Made by a program: the position numbers and the translations under genes
In this document: one piece after another, positions 1 to 9,732 of the stretch
How positions within the stretch are numbered: position 1 is the first letter of the stretch
Layout: every line of letters begins with the position of its first letter
The notes under the pieces: model-generated
Told to the model about the DNA's origin: nothing
Database searches by the model: none
What the model saw: only the letters and a program-made list of their open reading frames with translations
Assembly (NCBI GenBank): GCA_016125045.1
Contig: WGML01000005.1
Location: 1 to 64,000, forward strand
Length of the DNA stretch: 64,000 bases
Reading direction: 5' to 3'
Origin: a bacterium
Lineage (GTDB): Bacteria; Pseudomonadota; Alphaproteobacteria; Caulobacterales; Hyphomonadaceae

Positions 1-218
1 GATATCCCGCCTGACCTCCGGCCCGCCAACCCCAACACATCCTCCCGGACCTCCCCGAGGACATCCTGGCGGGCGATAAACGTGGATTCAACACTCGCGC
101 TTCATTAGTGTGCGCGAAACCCTACCTCGTTGAGTTCACGGTCGCTAACGCGACGCACAGTCTGACAATCGCTCGGACCGAGTCCTGACAATCGCTCGGA
201 CCGAGTCGATCCGACACC
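1..218. other. Non-coding end of window behind the ABC exporter
   Basis: I see no gene here. The stretch lies downstream of the reverse-strand exporter permease. Its only clear structure is the 23-bp tandem duplication listed separately. Whatever gene follows the exporter lies outside the window. Confidence 0.6.
162..207. repeat. Perfect 23-bp tandem duplication with internal inverted repeat
   Basis: Two identical, directly abutting 23-bp copies occupy 162-184 and 185-207. Each contains CTCGGACCGAG, a 5-bp inverted repeat around a single A. The pair ends 11 bp beyond the stop codon of the reverse-strand permease gene, so it would be transcribed in that gene's 3' end. There is no T tract, so it is not a textbook terminator. 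Confidence 0.9.
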
Positions 219-1046
219 TCAAATCGCAAACACGAGACGACGCCCGGCACGCACCGTTACGATGATGGCCATGGTCCAAAGGCCCACGATCCAGCATCCG
301 ATCGTGATACCCTGCTCCTGCGTCCACCACTCCCCGTGAACGACTGCGGCCCGGAACATGTCGAGGACGGTGATCATCGGATTCAGCAATCGCAGTAGCT
401 GGAGCTTGTCCGAATCGAACATCGCCCGCTCAAACATCACCGGTGAGAGAAGGAAGAGCGCCGACACCACCATGGTCGACAAATGTTTCAGATCACGGAA
501 CTGCGTCCCAAGGACCGACAACACGATGCACATCGGGGCCATGAACAGGAACAGGACCACAAACGCCGCCGGCGTCTGCACGGCCCACGCAAGACCGATT
601 GGCACTTTGCCCATGATCACTTGAAGACCGATGAGTCCGCAAAAGGCCGCCGCCAGAACAACCAGCCCTGACATTGCGGGACGCAGCTGGAACACAAGAA
701 ACGGAATTCGGGTCTGCTTCAGATAACCCTCGCCATTGAGCAGCGAGTCTTGCGAAGACACCACACAATTCGAGAAATATTCCCAGACGATCAGGCCGGC
801 GTAAACGTAGACCAGGAATGTCCAATAGTCCGGAATGACCAACAGATTGGCCCAGACATAGGCGAGCGCCAGCGCGAAGCCGAGCGGCTGCACGAGCGAC
901 CACAGGATTCCGAAATAGCTGCGGCGAAAGCGGGAGCGCAGGTCTGATCCGACAAGGCTCCACATCAGGTGGCGGTAGGTGAACAGCTCAATGATGTAAC
1001 GAATGACAAAGGGCATCGAGCGGCCGTTGACGTTGACATAGCTCAT
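219..1046 (-). CDS. Polysaccharide-type ABC exporter, permease subunit
   Basis: A 275-residue integral membrane protein with about six hydrophobic segments and the ABC-2 permease pattern of the KpsM/Wzm/TagG group. The N-terminal region has an FxYRHLMW-SLVGSDLRSRFRRSYFG-type stretch, followed by WSLVQP, as in O-antigen or capsule exporters. The start at 1046 (MSYVNVNG) has GGGAG about six bases upstream; a longer reading from 1199 would overlap the ATPase gene heavily. It lies 37 bp behind the ATPase gene on the same strand and probably forms one exporter with it. The substrate, a surface polysaccharide or lipid-linked glycan, is inferred from the family only; no glycosyltransferase genes are visible. 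Confidence 0.85.
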   Translation of the reverse strand: MSYVNVNGRSMPFVIRYIIELFTYRHLMWSLVGSDLRSRFRRSYFGILWSLVQPLGFALALAYVWANLLVIPDYWTFLVYVYAGLIVWEYFSNCVVSSQDSLLNGEGYLKQTRIPFLVFQLRPAMSGLVVLAAAFCGLIGLQVIMGKVPIGLAWAVQTPAAFVVLFLFMAPMCIVLSVLGTQFRDLKHLSTMVVSALFLLSPVMFERAMFDSDKLQLLRLLNPMITVLDMFRAAVVHGEWWTQEQGITIGCWIVGLWTMAIIVTVRAGRRLVFAI

Positions 1047-1083
1047 GCGGATCTCCCGGCGCTGTCGAAGAGACGGCGCGGCA

Positions 1084-1923
1084 TCAGGCCTCTGACTGGA
1101 TAGCGTTAAGAACTTGCGGGACGACGATCTCCGGATGCCCATCGCGAACAATCTCGCCGCGATCCAGCCAGATGACCCGGGTGCAGGCCCGCTGCACAAG
1201 CGCGAGGTCGTGGGTCGCGATCACCATTATTCCTGCACGAGCGACGATGCCCTCCATGCGCGCGAGGGCTTTCTTGGCGAAGTCCGCATCACCCGCCCCG
1301 AACACCTCATCGATGAGCAGAATGTCCGGCGCGAACTGGGTGGAAATTGCGAATCCCAGCCGTACATACATGCCCGCCGAATAGGTCCGGACCGGAAGAT
1401 CGATGAAATCACCAAGCTCCGCGAAGTCGATGATCGCCTGTTCAACCTCGCGGATCCGCCGCCTTGAATACCCCATGGCCATAGCGCGGTAGTAGATGTT
1501 TTCGCGGCCAGTCGCCTCGGACTCAAAGCCGAGAGCGATGTCGAGCAGCGTGCCGATCTGGCCCACGACCCGAATGGTGCCGCTGCGCAGCGGATAGATG
1601 CCGCCAAGCGCCCGAAGCAGTGACGACTTGCCGGAGCCGTTTCGGCCGACCAGCGCGACCCGTTCGCCATGGGAGATCGAGAAGCTGATGTGGCGCAGCG
1701 CGTCTACATAGGCGGGCCGTTGAATGTTGGAGCGGTGCCCGAGCAGCCGGAACAGGTTTTCCTTAAGGCTGCCCCTGGCAAACGCCCCGAGCGGATAATG
1801 AATGCTCGCCTCGGTTACTTCGATGGCGAGCGAGCGCGGATCGTTGATCGCGGGCACTGATTGGTTGGACTGCTCTCCTGGTCGGACGAGACGCAGCTCC
1901 TCGGCTCCCTGACGCGAAACCAT
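1084..1923 (-). CDS. Polysaccharide-type ABC exporter, ATP-binding subunit
   Basis: A 279-residue ATPase of the KpsT/Wzt/TagH group. Walker A is GRNGSGKSS (about residues 93-101), the signature region is YSAGMYVRLGFA, and Walker B is ILLIDEVFGAGD followed by the H-loop (ATHD). The GRNGSGKS and EVFGAGD forms are typical of exporters of surface polysaccharides. I chose the start at 1923 because AGGGGA lies about 10 bases upstream; an in-frame ATG at 2010 adds 29 residues but has a poorer ribosome site. It energises the permease encoded just downstream. There is no long C-terminal carbohydrate-binding domain, so it resembles short Wzt or KpsT forms. Confidence 0.87.
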   Translation of the reverse strand: MVSRQGAEELRLVRPGEQSNQSVPAINDPRSLAIEVTEASIHYPLGAFARGSLKENLFRLLGHRSNIQRPAYVDALRHISFSISHGERVALVGRNGSGKSSLLRALGGIYPLRSGTIRVVGQIGTLLDIALGFESEATGRENIYYRAMAMGYSRRRIREVEQAIIDFAELGDFIDLPVRTYSAGMYVRLGFAISTQFAPDILLIDEVFGAGDADFAKKALARMEGIVARAGIMVIATHDLALVQRACTRVIWLDRGEIVRDGHPEIVVPQVLNAIQSEA

Positions 1924-2258
1924 TGTACTTACTTCCCCTGTATCGACCTGACATACGGCCGACAAACGCCGGGCGGTTTCACGCGGAGTCTCGACACCGA
2001 CGCCTAGCATCGTTGATCGCCTTATATGTGGGCGGCAAATGATTGGCTATAGCGCTCGGCGCCTCAGGCGATGGTGCAGGCAGCAGGCAGAAGAGCGCCG
2101 GCCGAACGGGTCAACCTCCCCTGCCCGGAGGCGCAACAATCCGGCAAAGCCGTGCGGTTGATGCCCGCGCCGCCTCAGCCTAGACACGCGCTCGGACGAA
2201 TGTTCGCGCATGGTGCGGATCGCCGCAGTTGCATCCATAGGGCGGGACGGCGAGCCAA
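1924..2258. other. Divergent intergenic region, ABC exporter / lhgO
   Basis: About 335 bp separate the divergent exporter ATPase and the FAD oxidase. No convincing gene is present. A TATAAG hexamer on the reverse strand (2021-2026) could be a -10 element for the exporter, but I do not see a matching -35. The half nearest lhgO is GC-rich and shows nothing distinctive. Confidence 0.4.
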
Positions 2259-3374
2259 GTGTTTGACGTTGATGCATTCGTGGTCGGTGCAGGCGTCGTC
2301 GGGCTTGCCTGCGCGGCGCGCCTTGCCCGTGCGGGATCCAGCGTGGTTGTCAGCGAAGCCGGACCGCGCATCGGCGGGGGCAATTCCTCGCGCAACAGCG
2401 AGGTGATGCACGCAGGGATATACTACGCCACCGGCAGCTTGAAGCACCGACTATGCGTCGACGGGCGGCGGCGTCTCTACGCCTACCTCGCCGAGCGCGG
2501 CGTACCATATGCGAAGTGCGGCAAGCTGATCGTCGCAACGGACGCTCGGGAAATCGGCGCGATCAACGACATTTTGCTGCGAGGACAGGCGAACGGCGTC
2601 GAGAACCTGTCGATGCTGAGCGCCCGCGAGGCGGGATCTCTCGAACCGGAACTGTCTTGCGTCGGAGCCTTGCTGTCAAAGGAATCCGGAATTGTCGACA
2701 GCCACAATCTGATGCTCGCGCTCCAGGGAGACCTTGTAGATCTTGGCGGCATGATCGCTTTCCGGACGCCCGTGCTCGGCGCAGAGGCGCTCGCAGGGGG
2801 AGGGTTCGAGGTGCGGACCAACGATGCGCGCATCCGCACCAGAGTGCTTGTGAACGCGGCTGGCCTTTGGGCGCAGAAACTGGCGATGTCGATTGCTGGT
2901 CTCGACGCCGAGCACACGCCGCCACTCAAGCTTGTGAAAGGGAGCTATTTCAGCTGCGCTGGCCGACCAGCGTTTTCTCGATTGATCTATCCTGCGCCGG
3001 TCGACGGTGGACTTGGCGTGCATGTCACGCTCGACCTTGCCGGTCGGATGCGGTTTGGCCCGGATGTGGAATGGCTCGACCATGACGATCCGGCGGCGGT
3101 GGACTACGCGGTCGATCCCGAACGAGCGAACGCGTTCTACACCGCGGTGAGACGCTACTGGCCCCGTTTGCCCGACGGGGCCATCGCTCCAGACTATGCC
3201 GGCTGTCGCCCCAAACTGTCCGGACCGGGCGCGCCCGTGGCCGACTTCCGGATCGACGGGTCGGCGGTGCATGGGCTTCCCGGTCTCGTGAACCTGTTCG
3301 GGATAGAGAGCCCGGGGCTCACAAGCTGCCTCGCGATCGCGGAGGAGGTTCTGACCTGCGTCTCGGACGCCTGA
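2259..3374 (+). CDS. lhgO: L-2-hydroxyglutarate oxidase-like FAD oxidoreductase
   Basis: A 371-residue protein of the DAO family. The N-terminal FAD-binding motif GAGVVG is at residues 10-15, and RNSEVMHAGIYY (45-56) is the hallmark of the L-2-hydroxyglutarate dehydrogenase/oxidase group. The C-terminal GIESPGLTSCLAI stretch closes the FAD fold. The expected reaction is oxidation of L-2-hydroxyglutarate to 2-oxoglutarate, a metabolite-repair step, at the membrane or in the cytoplasm. The start is a GTG at 2259 and upstream spacing offers only a weak ribosome site. It stands alone between the divergent exporter and the tRNA gene. Substrate assignment is by family and not proven here. Confidence 0.85.
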   Translation: MFDVDAFVVGAGVVGLACAARLARAGSSVVVSEAGPRIGGGNSSRNSEVMHAGIYYATGSLKHRLCVDGRRRLYAYLAERGVPYAKCGKLIVATDAREIGAINDILLRGQANGVENLSMLSAREAGSLEPELSCVGALLSKESGIVDSHNLMLALQGDLVDLGGMIAFRTPVLGAEALAGGGFEVRTNDARIRTRVLVNAAGLWAQKLAMSIAGLDAEHTPPLKLVKGSYFSCAGRPAFSRLIYPAPVDGGLGVHVTLDLAGRMRFGPDVEWLDHDDPAAVDYAVDPERANAFYTAVRRYWPRLPDGAIAPDYAGCRPKLSGPGAPVADFRIDGSAVHGLPGLVNLFGIESPGLTSCLAIAEEVLTCVSDA

Positions 3375-3425
3375 CGCCCCTAAAACCGCGAAGCAGAGCC
3401 AACGATACGGAAGAAAGATACTAGC

Positions 3426-3515
3426 TGGCGGAGAGACAGGGATTCGAACCCTGGGTGCCCGCAAAGGCACAACGGTTTTCGAGACCGCCCCGATCGACCA
3501 CTCCGGCATCTCTCC
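3426..3515 (-). tRNA. tRNA-Ser (anticodon CGA)
   Basis: Read on the reverse strand, this 90-nt sequence has a 7-bp acceptor stem (GGAGAGA / TCTCTCC), a D-arm, an anticodon loop reading CTCGAAA (anticodon CGA, decoding UCG), the long variable arm of serine tRNAs, a GGTTCGAATCC T-arm, discriminator G and an encoded CCA end. All arms pair by eye. The UCG codon is common in this high-GC window. Confidence 0.97.
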
Positions 3516-3530
3516 CGCAAGAAGCCGCTG

Positions 3531-3558
3531 CATATAGCACCGCTCCAGCGAGGTGCAA
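3531..3558 (-). promoter_or_regulatory. Promoter of tRNA-Ser
   Basis: On the reverse strand TTGCAC (3553-3558) and TATATG (3531-3536) are separated by 16 bp. The -10 box lies 15 bp before the mature tRNA 5' end, the usual arrangement for a housekeeping sigma-70 promoter. Confidence 0.65.
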
Positions 3559-3942
3559 TCTCCCCGTTGGGCTTTCGCCGATCTCCGGCGGACGTAGGCG
3601 GGGGCACGGTCCCGTCGGATTGCCGGTCATCAAACGCGGTCAACGTTTGACAGGCGCTCAGGGTTGTGAGTATACGCGCGGTCTTCGTCGGCGGCGTTTT
3701 GCCGGCGATCTCCTTTTGCTTTTCAGACGGGTCGAAGCGCCGACAGTGCGTCAGCGGCGCCGGCGAATTGCAGACAGGGGAAGCCGCGGTCGGCTCTTAT
3801 GGGCCATAGCCCGGTACGGACTTGATCAGCCTTCCCGGCCCTGGTTTGGCGGCGGCAGGGGTCGATCACGATCAAGAAGTTGCCCAACGGGCTGCGTCGG
3901 TGACCCCGTCACCCCAGCCGCAAGACGAGAGACCAGTAGACC
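3559..3942. other. rplU upstream region and untranslated leader
   Basis: No credible gene lies between the tRNA promoter and rplU. The stretch holds the rplU promoter at 3647-3676, so the transcript would carry roughly 260 nt of leader before the L21 start codon. Such a long leader leaves room for ribosomal-protein feedback control, but I could not fold it convincingly by eye. Confidence 0.5.
3647..3676 (+). promoter_or_regulatory. Strong sigma-70-type promoter for rplU-rpmA
   Basis: A consensus TTGACA (3647-3652) is followed after 18 bp by TATACG (3671-3676). It points at the ribosomal protein genes that start at 3943. Among the promoters I could see in the window it is the closest to consensus. 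Confidence 0.7.
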
Positions 3943-4650
3943 ATGTTCGCGGTGATCAAGACAGGCGGTAAGCAGTATCGTGTCGCAACCGACGATCTGA
4001 TCGTAGTCGAGCGCTTGCAGGCGGAAGCGGGCGACACCTTCGTGTTCGGCGAAGTGCTGATGCTCGGCGACGGCGACAAGGTTCACCTCGGCGAGAAGGA
4101 AGTCGCCAGCGCACAGGTGGTGGGAGAGATCGTCGAGCAGCGCCGCGGCGCTAAAGTGATCATCTTCAAGAAGAAGCAGCGCAACACCTATCGCCGCAAG
4201 AAGGGCCACAAACAGCACGAGACCGTGGTCAAGATCACGGAGATCCTGGCGAAGGGCGGGCGCAGCGAGGGCGTCGCCAAGGGCGCCAAACCTGCCAAGG
4301 CCGCAGCGACCGAATCCAAGCCGAAGGCGGCAAAGCCCGCAAAGCCGGCGAAAGAGGCCGCGGCCCCGGCCCCCGCCGCAACGGCGACGGCGGCGGCGGC
4401 GGTTGATGCCCGTGGGCGGATGTCGGCCCCGATTGGCGCGGCCGACGATCTGAAGAAGATCAATGGCGTGGGCAAGGTTCTAGAAAAAAAGCTCAACGAC
4501 GCCGGAGTGTTCTACTTCTGGCAGATCGCAGCGCTTACCAGCGAGCAGGTTGAAGAACTCGAGAAAGACATGAGCTTCCCCGGCCGCATCACCCGCGACA
4601 ACTGGATCGAGCAAGCCGAAACACTGGCCAAGGCCGCCAAAGGCGACTAA
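3943..4650 (+). CDS. rplU: 50S ribosomal protein L21 with C-terminal helix-hairpin-helix extension
   Basis: Residues 1 to about 104 are a complete L21 (start [14 protein letters not shown], core [16 protein letters not shown]), a protein that binds 23S rRNA in the large subunit. A lysine/alanine/proline-rich linker follows to about residue 155. The last 78 residues (about 158-235) form a helix-hairpin-helix-like domain: [19 protein letters not shown], then [16 protein letters not shown]. The total of 235 residues is more than twice the usual 100 or so. Extended L21 proteins of this kind are known in alphaproteobacteria; the role of the extra domain is unknown to me. It forms an operon with rpmA 59 bp downstream. 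Confidence 0.95.
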   Translation: MFAVIKTGGKQYRVATDDLIVVERLQAEAGDTFVFGEVLMLGDGDKVHLGEKEVASAQVVGEIVEQRRGAKVIIFKKKQRNTYRRKKGHKQHETVVKITEILAKGGRSEGVAKGAKPAKAAATESKPKAAKPAKPAKEAAAPAPAATATAAAAVDARGRMSAPIGAADDLKKINGVGKVLEKKLNDAGVFYFWQIAALTSEQVEELEKDMSFPGRITRDNWIEQAETLAKAAKGD

Positions 4651-4709
4651 ACGACAATCGGTCTCCGCTTAGTATCGGCCGGGCGGGACCAAGAGAGGAA
4701 TGTTGCGTC

Positions 4710-4985
4710 ATGGCGCACAAGAAATCAGGCGGTTCATCGAAGAACGGCCGCGATTCACACTCAAAGCGACTGGGCGTGAAGCGCTTCGGCGGTGAGGCTG
4801 TGGTCGCCGGAAACATCATCGTTCGCCAACGCGGAACGAAGTTTGGAGCCGGCGAGAATGTCGGCGTCGGCCGAGATCACACGCTGTTCGCCACCGTGGA
4901 CGGGGTCGTAACCTTCCGCGAGCGAGCCGGCGGCAAGAAGTTCGTGGCGGTGGCCCCGCTTACGAACAACAAAGCCGCGGAATAG
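4710..4985 (+). CDS. rpmA: 50S ribosomal protein L27
   Basis: A 91-residue L27. The start [16 protein letters not shown] is diagnostic, followed by GVKRFGGE and [23 protein letters not shown]27 sits at the peptidyl-transferase side of the 50S subunit, its N-terminal tail reaching toward the P-site tRNA. Here the protein begins with the mature-type sequence and has no cleavable N-terminal extension of the Firmicutes kind. It is cotranscribed with rplU and followed by a hairpin (5002-5032), which suggests at least partial termination before the acetyltransferase gene. Confidence 0.98.
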   Translation: MAHKKSGGSSKNGRDSHSKRLGVKRFGGEAVVAGNIIVRQRGTKFGAGENVGVGRDHTLFATVDGVVTFRERAGGKKFVAVAPLTNNKAAE

Positions 4986-5001
4986 GCGATCCGTCACCCC
5001 C

Positions 5002-5032
5002 GGACCGCCTCCTCCCGCAGGAGAGCCGGTCC
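5002..5032 (+). terminator. Hairpin downstream of rpmA (possible terminator)
   Basis: GGACCG (5002-5007) pairs with CGGTCC (5027-5032), and inside it CTCCT (5009-5013) pairs with AGGAG (5019-5023). The result is an 11-bp interrupted stem with a 5-nt loop. No T run follows, so it may slow or partly stop polymerase, or protect the rplU-rpmA mRNA end. Confidence 0.45.
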
Positions 5033-5120
5033 CGGAGCAGGAAGCGCCAACGGGAGACCGGATCGGCCTCCCCCAAACATGGTCTCCCGATCGACAGGCC
5101 GCCGCGCCCGGGAGGGAAAC

Positions 5121-5711
5121 ATGTCAGAGCCGCTGACGAACGAAACGGATATCTTGCTGCAGTCTGAGCGGCTGGTCCTGCGCCCCTTCAAGGCGTCGGA
5201 CGCCGCGCTGGTCGCTGAACTTGCGGGCGATTATGACGTCGCGAAAATGTGCGGGCGGGTGCCGCATCCCTATCCAACACTCGCCGCCGAAGGCTGGATC
5301 GCGATGCACGCCGCGGGCCGCGCCAACGGACAGGAGCATCCACTTGCAATAACCCTCAAGACAGGAGACCTGATCGGGTCGGTCGGCCTGACGCGGCACA
5401 CGTTCGACGGTCAGGTGATGCACGAATTGGGCTATTGGCTCGGGAAGCCCTATTGGGGCCAGGGTTTCGCGCAGGAAGCCGCCGCGCGCATCATGGCGTG
5501 GGGGCGCGACGCCCTCGGAGCGCAAGTCTTCACCTCCGGCCATTTCGTGGACAACCCGGCGTCCGGAGCCGTGCTGACGCGACTGGGGTTTGTGGGCGTG
5601 GGGCAGGACGAACTCTTCGGTCTCGCCCGCGCACGCAAGGACACCTGCGAGCGGTATGTCTGGCCGGCGGCGGCGGCGAGCGCTAGGCTGATCCAAGCTC
5701 GTCCGCATTAG
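5121..5711 (+). CDS. GNAT family N-acetyltransferase (RimJ/RimL-like)
   Basis: A 196-residue acetyltransferase. ERLVLRPFKASDAALVAEL at the N-terminus is the classic opening of the RimJ/RimL subgroup. The middle has ELGYWLGKPYWGQGFAQEAA, carrying the acetyl-CoA-binding Q/R-x-x-G-x-A-type loop, and NPASGAVLTRLGF follows. Members acetylate N-termini of proteins or small molecules; the substrate cannot be read from the sequence. The start at 5121 is backed by GGGAGGG about four bases upstream. It lies 15 bp before obgE on the same strand and in many alphaproteobacteria a GNAT gene occupies this same slot, so it is probably cotranscribed with obgE. Confidence 0.85.
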   Translation: MSEPLTNETDILLQSERLVLRPFKASDAALVAELAGDYDVAKMCGRVPHPYPTLAAEGWIAMHAAGRANGQEHPLAITLKTGDLIGSVGLTRHTFDGQVMHELGYWLGKPYWGQGFAQEAAARIMAWGRDALGAQVFTSGHFVDNPASGAVLTRLGFVGVGQDELFGLARARKDTCERYVWPAAAASARLIQARPH

Positions 5712-7984
<2,273 letters not shown>

Positions 7985-8081
7985 CTCCGAAGGTTTGAGT
8001 GACGTTTCGTCACAGGTTCGGGCTAGGTTCGCCGGAGGTGTCGTGCGTGGCGGCTTTTTGGCGGATATCTGGAGCGGCGGG

Positions 8082-9707
8082 ATGAGGCAGAATCGCAGGC
8101 GAATCCTCGTGGGCGCGGCGAGTCTGCTCGCCCTTCCCTCCTTTCGGGCGGTCGCGCAAAGCGGGGACAGGTCCGGCTTCACGCACGGCGTGGCGAGCGG
8201 CGACCCCTCGCCTGAATCTGTTGTGTTGTGGACCCGCTATGCCACCAAAACGGCGCAAGAGACGAACCTGCGGGTGGAGGTGGCGCTCGACCCGGACTTC
8301 GCCTACCCGATCGCCGCCGCGACGACGGCGGCGTCGCCCTTCACCGACAACTGCGCCAAGGTGCGGATCGGCGGCCTGCCCGCGGGGGCGTGGTTTCACT
8401 ATCGCTTCATCGCACCGGACGGCGCGGCTTCGCCGACGGGACGCACCCGCACCCTGCCCTCGCCGGAGGATGGGAGGTCCTTCCGCATCGCGGTGTTCTC
8501 GTGCTCGAACGGCACCTCGGGCTGGTTCAACGCCTACGCCCACGCCGCGGAACGCGGCGACATCGACCTCGCCGTGCATCTTGGCGACTACATCTATGAG
8601 AGCCCGCTCACGCGCTCGGACGCTCTGGCCGAACTCGTGAGCCTCCGGGGGCTGGAGCCGCTGACCGAGGTGGTGACGCTCACCGACTATCGCCGGCGCT
8701 ATGGCAGCTATCGGCAGGACCCTGACCTGCAGGCGCTGCACGCGCGGCTGCCGATGATCAATGTGTGGGACGATCACGAGACCGCCAACAATTCCTGGGT
8801 GAGCGGCGCGTCGGGCCATGACCCGGCGACGGAAGGCAACTGGGCGGCGCGGCGCGATGCGGGCGTGCGCGCCTATTACGAATGGCTGCCGATGGATGAG
8901 GAGCCCTACGCCGCCTACCATATTGGCGCGAACGCGACGCTGCACCGGCTGGAGACCCGGCTGCTCGGACGCACCGAACAGCTCGACATCGATGAGGTGC
9001 TGGGCGCGGCGGGTGACCGGATGGCGGCGCTGGACGCCTTCCGCAAGGGGCCGCTCGCCGACCCTCAACGCACCATGATGGGGCTTGAGCAGGAGGCCTG
9101 GCTCGCGGCGGGCATGAAGGCCTCGGCGCAGTCGGGGCGGCGCTGGCAGGTGCTCGCGCAACAGACGGTGATGCATGCGCGCGGCACGACGGCGCCCCGC
9201 CGGGAATGGCTCGCGCCGGACGAGGCCCTGACGCCGGAAATGGAGCGCGACATCGCCTTCCGGACGATGCTCGCGCGGGCGGGGGCGACGTCGGCGATGG
9301 ACCGCTGGGACGGCTATCCCGCCGCGCGGGCGAGGCTCTATGCGGCCGCCCGGGCGTCCGGCGGGGACCTGGTGACCCTCACGGGCGACAGCCATAATGC
9401 GTGGGCGTCGAACCTGTTCGACGAGGGCGGCGCGGCGGGCGTCGAATTCGCGGGTCAGGCGGTGTCGTCCTTCGGCATCGAGCGGCGCTTCCGGGGCGAC
9501 CCGGCGCTCATCGCGGCGGACTTCGTGGCGTCGAACCCGGGGCTCGTCTGGTGCGACACGAGCCAGAAGGGCTATTTCACGCTCGACATCACGCGCGACG
9601 CCGTGACGGCGGAGTTCGTGTTCGTGCCTTCAGGCGCTGTGCGGTCCTCGCGCGAGACCGGACGCCGCATCCTCACGGTCGAGGCGGGTGCGCGGCGGAT
9701 CGCGTGA
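8082..9707 (+). CDS. phoD: Alkaline phosphatase D, Tat-exported
   Basis: A 541-residue PhoD-family phosphodiesterase/phosphomonoesterase. The N-terminus NRRRILVGAASLLALP is a twin-arginine signal, so the enzyme is exported folded, with its Fe/Ca-type centre, to the periplasm. GFTHGVASGDPSPESVVLWTR is the family opening. HLGDYIYE, NVWDDHE and TGDSHNAWA carry the metal ligands of the metallophosphatase core. The start at 8082 has GGAG about seven bases upstream. It lies 97 bp behind proB. PhoD enzymes release phosphate from phosphodiesters and lipids under phosphate limitation; no Pho box was recognised. Confidence 0.92.
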   Translation: MRQNRRRILVGAASLLALPSFRAVAQSGDRSGFTHGVASGDPSPESVVLWTRYATKTAQETNLRVEVALDPDFAYPIAAATTAASPFTDNCAKVRIGGLPAGAWFHYRFIAPDGAASPTGRTRTLPSPEDGRSFRIAVFSCSNGTSGWFNAYAHAAERGDIDLAVHLGDYIYESPLTRSDALAELVSLRGLEPLTEVVTLTDYRRRYGSYRQDPDLQALHARLPMINVWDDHETANNSWVSGASGHDPATEGNWAARRDAGVRAYYEWLPMDEEPYAAYHIGANATLHRLETRLLGRTEQLDIDEVLGAAGDRMAALDAFRKGPLADPQRTMMGLEQEAWLAAGMKASAQSGRRWQVLAQQTVMHARGTTAPRREWLAPDEALTPEMERDIAFRTMLARAGATSAMDRWDGYPAARARLYAAARASGGDLVTLTGDSHNAWASNLFDEGGAAGVEFAGQAVSSFGIERRFRGDPALIAADFVASNPGLVWCDTSQKGYFTLDITRDAVTAEFVFVPSGAVRSSRETGRRILTVEAGARRIA

Positions 9708-9732
9708 CCGCGCGCAGAGGGTGCGGGCCGCC

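Noticed and set aside
162-207. Integrase attachment site
   Set aside because: The two copies abut directly with no DNA between them, no integrase is present and no tRNA is nearby.
3455-3955. A 166-codon frame across the tRNA-Ser gene and rplU leader
   Set aside because: It runs antisense through a clear tRNA and a strong promoter, has no ribosome site and no domain resemblance.
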